From Planctomycetales bacterium (GTDB lineage Bacteria > Planctomycetota > Planctomycetia > Isosphaerales > Isosphaeraceae), in the NCBI GenBank assembly GCA_027451455.1, contig DAIDJI010000179.1, positions 1 to 8,869 of the forward strand: a stretch of 8,869 bases of DNA, given 5' to 3'. The notes beneath the pieces are model-generated. The model ran no database searches. It had not been told where the DNA came from and was given only the letters and a program-made list of their open reading frames with translations. The position numbers and the translations under genes were made by a program. The stretch's first letter is position 1; every line of letters begins with the position of its first letter. Positions 1-5,371 of the stretch are shown piece by piece.

Positions 1-904
1 GGTTCTCCATCCCACCAAAAGGGAAACTCGGCGGAAGGACGAGGATGTCGTAGCGGCCCCATCGATACGGACCATACCGGTTCTGGATCGAGTCGACCAT
101 CCCCTCGACGTCGGCAAACTCGTACGCCGCCTTCTCGACCACCGAGGGCTCGGCCCAGACGCCCGTCCTCGGGCCAATCTTGCGAAACGCCAGGTCGCCG
201 GCCGCCATCGCGACCAGGTACGATGGGATCGGCTGCTCCATCTTGAACCGGTAGATCCCTTCACGCGCCTCCTCGACCGATGAATGGTCGTCAGCCGCCA
301 TCAACGCCACCAGCCCCTTCGGCACCCGAATCACCGCCGTATACGATATCCGGACACCCGGCGAATCCTGCAACGGTATCCACGATCGCGCGTGGATCGC
401 CTCCGACTGCGTGAACAGAAACGGATGCCCCTTCCCCGCCGTCAGCGAGGGGTCCAGCCACTGCAAGGCGCCGGCTGAGGGGGCCGTCCGGTAGTCGACC
501 CGAACCTCCCGCGTCGCCGGACCAATCGGGATTTTCAGTCGGGAGCCGAGGACCGGATCGGCCGGGTCCATCTCAAATATCGCGTCGGCAAAAGCGCCCT
601 CAGTTCCGTCTCGAATGCCGGCCCGGACGATCGTCAGCCCCCGGGTGTCGAGCATCAGAGGAACGTCCGTCCCTGCTCCCGGTTGTCGCTCGATCCGAAG
701 GACCGCCGCGCCTTCCAGTTCCTTCCGTTCGAAATGGACGGTGAGATCGAGGTCCACATGGACGACCTTGACCACCTCGGGATTTCCGAGCGAGTGGACA
801 TCGCGCCCCGAGTTCGCCTCCTTCATGGGGGCACCCGAGGCGCTCTCCAGGCCAATCCAGAGAATCGCCAGAATCCCCAGAACCATCGTCGTCGCCCATT
901 CCAT
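1..904 (-). CDS. Exported M1-family metallopeptidase (leukotriene A4 hydrolase/aminopeptidase type), N-terminal part, runs off the left edge
   Basis: Reading the minus strand from 904 gives 301 uninterrupted codons to the window edge. Residues 1-26 (MEWATTMVLGILAILW, then ending near SASGAP) look like a Sec signal peptide, so an exported enzyme is expected. The segment near residue 166 contains FTQSEAIHARSW, IPLQDSP and VPKGLVALMAA, matching the substrate-binding beta-sheet domain of the LTA4H branch of M1 peptidases; Q166 sits where that branch has a substrate-contacting glutamine. The segment IPSYLVAMAAGDL follows. The last visible residues are GGMEN (297-301), the exopeptidase GxMEN motif. 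The zinc site HExxH and its downstream Glu should lie just outside the window, so activity cannot be judged. Family members are usually about 600 residues, so roughly half is present. It is transcribed away from the DUF1501 cluster and need not share its function. Start 904 was chosen over 910 from the Shine-Dalgarno spacing. Confidence 0.93.
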   Translation of the reverse strand, partial: MEWATTMVLGILAILWIGLESASGAPMKEANSGRDVHSLGNPEVVKVVHVDLDLTVHFERKELEGAAVLRIERQPGAGTDVPLMLDTRGLTIVRAGIRDGTEGAFADAIFEMDPADPVLGSRLKIPIGPATREVRVDYRTAPSAGALQWLDPSLTAGKGHPFLFTQSEAIHARSWIPLQDSPGVRISYTAVIRVPKGLVALMAADDHSSVEEAREGIYRFKMEQPIPSYLVAMAAGDLAFRKIGPRTGVWAEPSVVEKAAYEFADVEGMVDSIQNRYGPYRWGRYDILVLPPSFPFGGMEN

Positions 905-912
905 TGCCATTT

Positions 913-918
913 CCTCCT
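913..918 (-). promoter_or_regulatory. Strong Shine-Dalgarno site that decides the M1 peptidase start
   Basis: The minus strand reads AGGAGG, then 8 bases, then ATG at 904. An in-frame ATG at 910 lies only 2 bases from the AGGAGG, too close for normal initiation, so 904 is the better start. It also leaves a cleaner signal peptide. Seen directly; initiation itself is inferred. Confidence 0.75.
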
Positions 919-1000
919 GGTTCTGTCCTCGTCCCGGCTGCAAGAAAATCGATTGTGCCGTCCCCGGTCGCCGACAGCCAGCGGATCGCCCCTTTTTCTC

Positions 1001-1024
1001 GCCACGAACGAAATCGTTCGTGGC
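1001..1024. repeat. Perfect 10-bp inverted repeat with 4-base loop
   Basis: GCCACGAACG (1001-1010) and CGTTCGTGGC (1015-1024) are exact reverse complements around AAAT. Neither side has a T-tract in the matching direction of transcription: downstream on the plus strand is TGATGCTTC, and downstream on the minus strand is GAGAAAAAGG. It is therefore not a standard intrinsic terminator. It lies about 100 bases upstream of the M1 start, so it could be an operator for a dimeric regulator or a hairpin in the M1 leader. Function is inferred only. Confidence 0.75.
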
Positions 1025-1124
1025 TGATGCTTCATGAATCCCAGGATTTACGTTTCTTCTGAACGAATTTCCTAGGAGATCTTTCCCGCCGGTTTTGCCG
1101 GTCTCCGCCGTTTCGGAAGCATCC

Positions 1125-1152
1125 ATGCAGGGGACGTTCTCCGCATTTTTTT
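1125..1152 (+). terminator. Possible terminator-like hairpin with T-tract in the DUF1501 upstream region
   Basis: GGGGA (1130-1134), loop CGT, TCTCC (1138-1142) form a 5-bp stem with one G-U pair. The stem extends by GC/GC across a bulged A (1129), and seven T follow at 1146-1152. No plus-strand gene ends just upstream, so a terminator here would serve a leader transcript, a small RNA, or incoming antisense transcription. The stem is weak and has a wobble and a bulge, so chance is a real alternative. Confidence 0.3.
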
Positions 1153-1534
1153 GGAAAAGGCGCCAGCGAGATCGGGGACAGGAACCGTAGATGTTGAACA
1201 AGTGCTTTGCCTGGATGCTCGAAGACGTCCCGCACGTCCCCGGAGGAAAAGACCTTCGGGGAATCCTTCCCCAGCGACCGAACGACGACGCGAAAACGAT
1301 TTCGATGCCCCGCCTCACGACCTTCCCCGGTCGGGACAGGCCGGTCCTGCTCCCTGCGGACGACCGGATTGCCGGTGACCCGGGAGTTGCGATCGGAGTC
1401 GATCGCGGCGGGTGCAAGCGGATCGGATTGCACCGGATGGCCCGGAGTTCATGAGCGCAATCAGGACGTGGGTCCGGCGACGGGGGCCGGTCTTCGCGGT
1501 TGAGGTCAAGATTTGCCCCGAGCGAAGGAATCCC

Positions 1535-1540
1535 GAGGAG
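1535..1540 (+). promoter_or_regulatory. Shine-Dalgarno site that decides the DUF1501 start
   Basis: GAGGAG is followed by 6 bases and ATG at 1547. The open frame extends upstream to a GTG at 1412 and an ATG at 1451. Their extra residues are not family-like, and neither has such a good site (1451 has only GGAG 3 bases away). From 1547 the protein begins 11 residues before the twin-arginine pair, as is usual for this family. Confidence 0.75.
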
Positions 1541-1546
1541 AAGCCC

Positions 1547-2857
1547 ATGCCGTTCGCCAGTTTGCAGAGGCCGGTCAGTCGCCGCGGTTTCCTGACGGTC
1601 GGAACGATCGGGCTTGGGGGCCTGACCCTGGCCGACCTGCTCCGGATCGAGGCGCGGGCCGACCTGAAGAATTATGCTCCGATCGAGGCGAAGGCCGATT
1701 CGGTGATTCATATTTTCCTGCCGGGCGGAATCGCCCACCAGGAGACCTTCGACCCCAAGCCGTATGCGCCGGTTGAGTACCGCGGCGAGATGGGATCGGT
1801 CGCAACGAAGATCGAGGGCGAGCGGTTCAGCGACACTCTTCCGCGGACGGCCCAGGTCGCCGACAAGCTCACGGTGATTCGCTCGATGTCGCACGGCGAG
1901 GCCGCCCACGAGCGTGGAACGCATAATATGTTCACCGGATACCGGCCCAGTCCGGCCTTGCAGTATCCGAGCATGGGAAGTGTTGTCTCTCATGAGTACG
2001 GGCCCCGGAACAACCTGCCGCCGTATGTCTGCATTCCGAACCAGCCGAACGTCTACGCGGGAACCGGGTATCTGAGTTCGTCATTCTCGCCGTTCAGCCT
2101 GGGCCGCGATCCGGCCTCGGCTGGGTTCAAGGTACAGGACCTGAATCTTCCTGGCGGGATCACCGAGCCCCGGTTTGCCTCGCGTCGGAATGTTCTCGAC
2201 GCGGTAAACACGTACTTCGCCCGGAAGGAGAAGAGCGACAACATTGACGCTATGGACACGTTTTATCAGCGTGCGTATAGCCTGATTAGCTCGCCGAAGG
2301 CCCGCGAGGCGTTCGACATCAACGCCGAGCCGGCAAAGCTTCGCGACGAGTACGGCCGGAATGCCGCTGGACAGCGGCTTCTGATGGCCCGACGGCTGGT
2401 CGCCGCGGGCGTTCGGTTCGTCACGGTGGATTACGGCGGGTGGGACTTTCACTCGCAGATCGCGCCCAACATGCGTAACCAGATGCCGGCGCTTGACCAG
2501 GGTTTTGCCGCCCTGATCGCCGATCTGGACCGGAGTGGACTGCTGAAGCGCACGCTGGTGATGATTTCCAGCGAGTTTGGTCGGACGCCGAAGATCAACA
2601 AGGATGCCGGCCGAGACCACTGGCCGAAGGTTTTCAGCGTTGTTCTCGCGGGCGGCGGGATCAAGGGCGGCTATATCCACGGCGCCTCGAACGCGACGGC
2701 GACCGAGCCCGAGCGTGACGCGGTCGGTCCTGAGGATCTCGCCACCACCATCTACCATCAGCTTGGGATCGTTGCCGACAAAGAGTTGATGGCCCCCGGC
2801 AACCGCCCGATCGAGATCGTTGACGGCGGCAAGGTCGTCAAGGAACTGCTCGCCTGA
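1547..2857 (+). CDS. DUF1501 family exported protein
   Basis: This 436-residue protein is a DUF1501 member, a family with an alkaline-phosphatase/sulfatase-like fold that is greatly expanded in Planctomycetes and has no settled reaction. The N-terminus has SRRGFL (residues 11-16) followed by a Gly/Leu-rich hydrophobic run to about residue 32, a twin-arginine (Tat) type signal, suggesting export after folding, perhaps with a metal. Family landmarks appear in order: LPGGIAHQETFDPKP (58-72), a conserved segment around HERGTHNMFTGYRPSP, YGGWDFHSQ (296-304), and EFGRTPKIN then GRDHWP (343-360). D300, H302, D357 and H358 are candidate metal or active-site ligands by analogy with the fold, not proven. 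Length is normal and the frame is intact. It is the first gene of the plus-strand cluster, 29 bases before the PPC gene. In many planctomycete genomes a DUF1501 gene neighbours a DUF1549/DUF1553 gene, as here. Assignment to the family is firm; biochemical role unknown. Confidence 0.95.
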   Translation: MPFASLQRPVSRRGFLTVGTIGLGGLTLADLLRIEARADLKNYAPIEAKADSVIHIFLPGGIAHQETFDPKPYAPVEYRGEMGSVATKIEGERFSDTLPRTAQVADKLTVIRSMSHGEAAHERGTHNMFTGYRPSPALQYPSMGSVVSHEYGPRNNLPPYVCIPNQPNVYAGTGYLSSSFSPFSLGRDPASAGFKVQDLNLPGGITEPRFASRRNVLDAVNTYFARKEKSDNIDAMDTFYQRAYSLISSPKAREAFDINAEPAKLRDEYGRNAAGQRLLMARRLVAAGVRFVTVDYGGWDFHSQIAPNMRNQMPALDQGFAALIADLDRSGLLKRTLVMISSEFGRTPKINKDAGRDHWPKVFSVVLAGGGIKGGYIHGASNATATEPERDAVGPEDLATTIYHQLGIVADKELMAPGNRPIEIVDGGKVVKELLA

Positions 2858-2886
2858 GCCTGAGCCCCGAGGACTGAGACCCCACC

Positions 2887-5319
2887 ATGATTCGCCCTGC
2901 CCTGCTCGGGATCGCCCTCACCCTCCTATTCTCGACCGCCGCGCCGGCCGCTTCACCCAGCCTGACCGCCGTCCGGCCGGTCGGCGGCCAGCGCGGGACC
3001 GAGATCGACGTCACGCTCTCGGGCGCCCGCCTCGGCGACGCGCAGGAGATTCTCTTTTATCAGCCTGGCATCACGGCGCTCTCGATCCAGAAGGTCAACA
3101 ACGATGCGATCAAGGCCCGGCTGAAGATCGCTCCCGATTGTGCCCTCGGCCTGCACGACCTGCGCGTTCGGACGGCCTCGGGGATCAGCGAGCTGCGGAC
3201 CTTCTCCGTCGGAGCGCTGAAGGAGGTGACCGAGGTCGAGCCCAACAACGACTTCGCGAAACCCCAGGCGATTGCCATCAACGTCGTCGTCAACGGTGTC
3301 GCCGAGAACGAGGATGTCGATTACTTTGTCGTTGAGGCGAAGAAGGGCGACCGGATCTCGGCCGAGGTGGAGGGACACCGGCTCGGGATCTTCGAGTTCG
3401 ATCCGTATGTGGCGATCCTGAACGCGAAGCGGTTCGAGCTTGGCGTCAGCGATGACGCGGCGCTGGTTCTGCGCGACGGGTTCACCTCGATCATCGCGCC
3501 GGAAGATGGCAAGTACATCATCCAGGTGCGCGAGAGTTCTTACTCCGGAAATGGGGCGTGTCTGTATCGGCTCCATGTCGGCAACTTCCCCCGAGCCACG
3601 GCCGTGATGCCCGCCGGTGGCAAGCCCGGCGAGTCGCTCTCCGTCCGATGGATCGGCGACCCGGCCGGCGAGACCGTGGAGAAGGTCACACTCCCGGCAA
3701 CGGCCCCGCCAGATTACGGCCTGGTCCGTCGCGATGATCGCGGGATCTCGCCGTATCCGAACGCGTTTCGGGTCACTCCGCTTGGCAACGTGGTCGAGAC
3801 CGAGCCGAACGACGACCACGCCCACGCGACGCCATTTTCGGCTCCGATGGCCGTCAACGGTGTGATTGGGAAGCCCGACGACATCGATCACTTCGTCTTC
3901 AAGGCTGAGAAGGGTCAGGTCTTCGACGTTCAGTGCTACGCCCGCCGGATTCGATCGCCGCTCGACCCGGTGATGTGGCTCGGCAAGAAAGGCGGCGGCG
4001 CGATGCTCGGCGCGGACGATTCGGTCGGCCCCGACTCGTCGTTCCGGTTCCAGGCGCCCGAGACCGCCGAGTACGTCATCTGGTTGATCGACCAGCTTCA
4101 CAAGGGCGGCCCTGATTATGCCTACCGGATCGAGGTGACGCCGGTAAAGCCGGCGCTCGCGATGTCGACGGCGGCCGAGCAGATCCCGCTTGGGACCGGT
4201 GTGATGTCGGTCGCCGTGCCGAAGGGGAATCGACAGGCGATCCTGATCTATGGGTCGCGAGCCGACTTCGGCGGCGAGCTGAACGTCGGCGTTGGTGACG
4301 TTCCAGCGGGCGTGACCGTTGAGGCGCCCCTGATGGCGGCGAGCCAGCCGGTCGTCCCGGTCCTCTTCTCGGCAAAAGCCGACGCGGCCCTCGGCGGTTC
4401 GCTGGCGACGGTCACCGGCAAGCCGGCCGATCCGAAGCTGGAAGTTCCCTCGACCTTCGGCCAGACATCGGTCCTGGTTCTCGGCCAGAATCAGGTCAAT
4501 GTCTGGTCGCGGACCGTGAATCGGCTTGCGGTCGCCGTCACCGAGGAATGTCCGTACTCGATCGAGATCGTCGAGCCGAAAGTTCCACTGGTCCGGGGAG
4601 GCTCGATGGGGTTGAAGGTCCGCGCGATCCGGAAGGCGGGCTTCAAGGCGCCGATCTCGGTCTATCTGCCCTGGAATCCGCCCGGGCTCGGTTCGTCGGG
4701 CGGCATCTCCATTCCCGAGGGGAAGGACGAGGCCGTTATTCCGATGAACGCCGACGGCGGCGCGGAATTGCGGACCTGGCAGATTGTTGTCAACGGCGCC
4801 TCGGGCGTCGCGTCGGGACCGATCATGGTCTCGTCGCAGCTTGCCAAACTGACGATCTCGCAGCCGTTTGTGGGCTTCGCGTTTCAGTCGGCAAGCGTCG
4901 AGCAGGGGAAGGAGACCGACCTGGCGATCAAGGTGACGAAGATCCTTGATTTCCCTGGCGAGGCCACGGTTAACCTTGTCGGTCTACCGAACAAGGTGAC
5001 GAGCGAGCCCAGGAAAATCACCAAGGATACGACCGACCTGGTCTTCCACATCAAGACCGACAGGACATCGCCCGCAGGCAATCACACCAGCCTCTTCTGT
5101 CAGCTTGTGGTGACGCAGAACGGCGAGCCCATCTTGCATAACCTCGGCAGTAGCACGCTTCGGATCGACGTCCCGCTGCCGCCGAAGCCCAACGCCCCCG
5201 CTCCCACCCCCGCCCCGGTGAAGGTGGCACAGGCCCCCAAGCCAGCCGCCGCCCCGGCCAGGCCGCTTTCGAGACTGGAGAAGCTCCGGCTCGAGGCGAA
5301 GCAGGCCCGGGCCAAGTGA
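2887..5319 (+). CDS. Secreted protein with two PPC (bacterial pre-peptidase C-terminal) domains
   Basis: The 810-residue product begins with a clear Sec signal peptide (MIRPALLGIALTLLFSTAA, cleavage near residue 22). Residues about 25-112 (SLTAVRPVGGQRGTEIDVTL) resemble an IPT/TIG-type Ig-like fold. Two PPC domains follow, each opening with the typical acidic motif: EVEPNNDF (116-123) and ETEPNDDH (304-311), each followed by an xDxDxF strand (DVDYFVVEA and DIDHFVFKA). The rest, to about residue 760, is predicted beta-rich with no family I can name. The C-terminus is Pro/Ala-rich (about 766-790) and ends in a charged, helix-prone tail (LSRLEKLRLEAKQARAK). No protease or other catalytic motif is visible, so despite the domain name this is probably a binding or scaffold protein. 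There is only a weak GAGG 14 bases before the ATG; proximity to the DUF1501 stop suggests co-transcription or coupled translation. Annotation pipelines often call such proteins 'peptidase', which the sequence does not support. Confidence 0.88.
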   Translation: MIRPALLGIALTLLFSTAAPAASPSLTAVRPVGGQRGTEIDVTLSGARLGDAQEILFYQPGITALSIQKVNNDAIKARLKIAPDCALGLHDLRVRTASGISELRTFSVGALKEVTEVEPNNDFAKPQAIAINVVVNGVAENEDVDYFVVEAKKGDRISAEVEGHRLGIFEFDPYVAILNAKRFELGVSDDAALVLRDGFTSIIAPEDGKYIIQVRESSYSGNGACLYRLHVGNFPRATAVMPAGGKPGESLSVRWIGDPAGETVEKVTLPATAPPDYGLVRRDDRGISPYPNAFRVTPLGNVVETEPNDDHAHATPFSAPMAVNGVIGKPDDIDHFVFKAEKGQVFDVQCYARRIRSPLDPVMWLGKKGGGAMLGADDSVGPDSSFRFQAPETAEYVIWLIDQLHKGGPDYAYRIEVTPVKPALAMSTAAEQIPLGTGVMSVAVPKGNRQAILIYGSRADFGGELNVGVGDVPAGVTVEAPLMAASQPVVPVLFSAKADAALGGSLATVTGKPADPKLEVPSTFGQTSVLVLGQNQVNVWSRTVNRLAVAVTEECPYSIEIVEPKVPLVRGGSMGLKVRAIRKAGFKAPISVYLPWNPPGLGSSGGISIPEGKDEAVIPMNADGGAELRTWQIVVNGASGVASGPIMVSSQLAKLTISQPFVGFAFQSASVEQGKETDLAIKVTKILDFPGEATVNLVGLPNKVTSEPRKITKDTTDLVFHIKTDRTSPAGNHTSLFCQLVVTQNGEPILHNLGSSTLRIDVPLPPKPNAPAPTPAPVKVAQAPKPAAAPARPLSRLEKLRLEAKQARAK

Positions 5320-5362
5320 GATCCCTGATGATCCGTCGGGCCGATCCCGGAATCCGACTCGC

Positions 5363-5368
5363 GAGGAA
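5363..5368 (+). promoter_or_regulatory. Shine-Dalgarno-like site for the DUF1549/DUF1553 gene
   Basis: GAGGAA sits 3 bases before ATG 5372 (5 bases counted from GAGG). An in-frame ATG at 5399 would give a more compact signal peptide but has no purine-rich site before it, so 5372 is preferred, with some doubt. Confidence 0.5.
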
Positions 5369-5371
5369 CCG

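Larger units (their letters stand above)
905..1546. other. Divergent intergenic region of about 640 bases, no credible gene
   Basis: This stretch separates the minus-strand M1 peptidase from the plus-strand DUF1501 gene, so promoters for both should lie here. Several open frames cross it (for example 1191-1454 plus and 1032-1433 minus), but their translations are rich in Arg/Pro/Gly, resemble no family I know, and lack good ribosome binding sites. Visible structure includes the 10-bp perfect inverted repeat at 1001-1024, the hairpin plus seven T at 1125-1152, a 5-bp hairpin ACCGG-ATTG-CCGGT at 1363-1376, and the inverted repeat GCGATC/GATCGC at 1389-1406. I could not identify a convincing -35/-10 pair on either strand; planctomycete promoters are poorly defined, so this is not evidence of absence. 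Confidence 0.7.

Noticed and set aside
600..899. 99-residue minus-strand open frame starting at 899
   Set aside because: It is in a different frame from the M1 peptidase, whose motifs are clear on the same strand.
991..1000. CCTTTTTCTCG string shared with the terminator at 7893-7903
   Set aside because: An 11-base match between two places is expected several times by chance in about 9 kb.
1032..1433. 133-residue minus-strand open frame in the intergenic region
   Set aside because: GTG start without a good ribosome site and an Arg-rich composition typical of a random GC-rich frame.
1191..1454. 87-residue plus-strand open frame in the intergenic region
   Set aside because: No Shine-Dalgarno site, no family resemblance, and overlapping frames are equally open; most likely chance in GC-rich DNA.
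1412..1546. 45-residue N-terminal extension of the DUF1501 gene from GTG 1412
   Set aside because: The added residues are not family-like, and the GAGGAG before ATG 1547 together with the twin-arginine position supports the shorter protein.
2953..4101. 382-residue minus-strand open frame opposite the PPC gene
   Set aside because: Same shadow effect; the plus strand carries the signal peptide and both PPC domains.
5336..5350. Small hairpin CGGG-CCGAT-CCCG between the PPC and DUF1549 genes
   Set aside because: Only 4-5 bp with no T-tract; expected by chance in GC-rich DNA.
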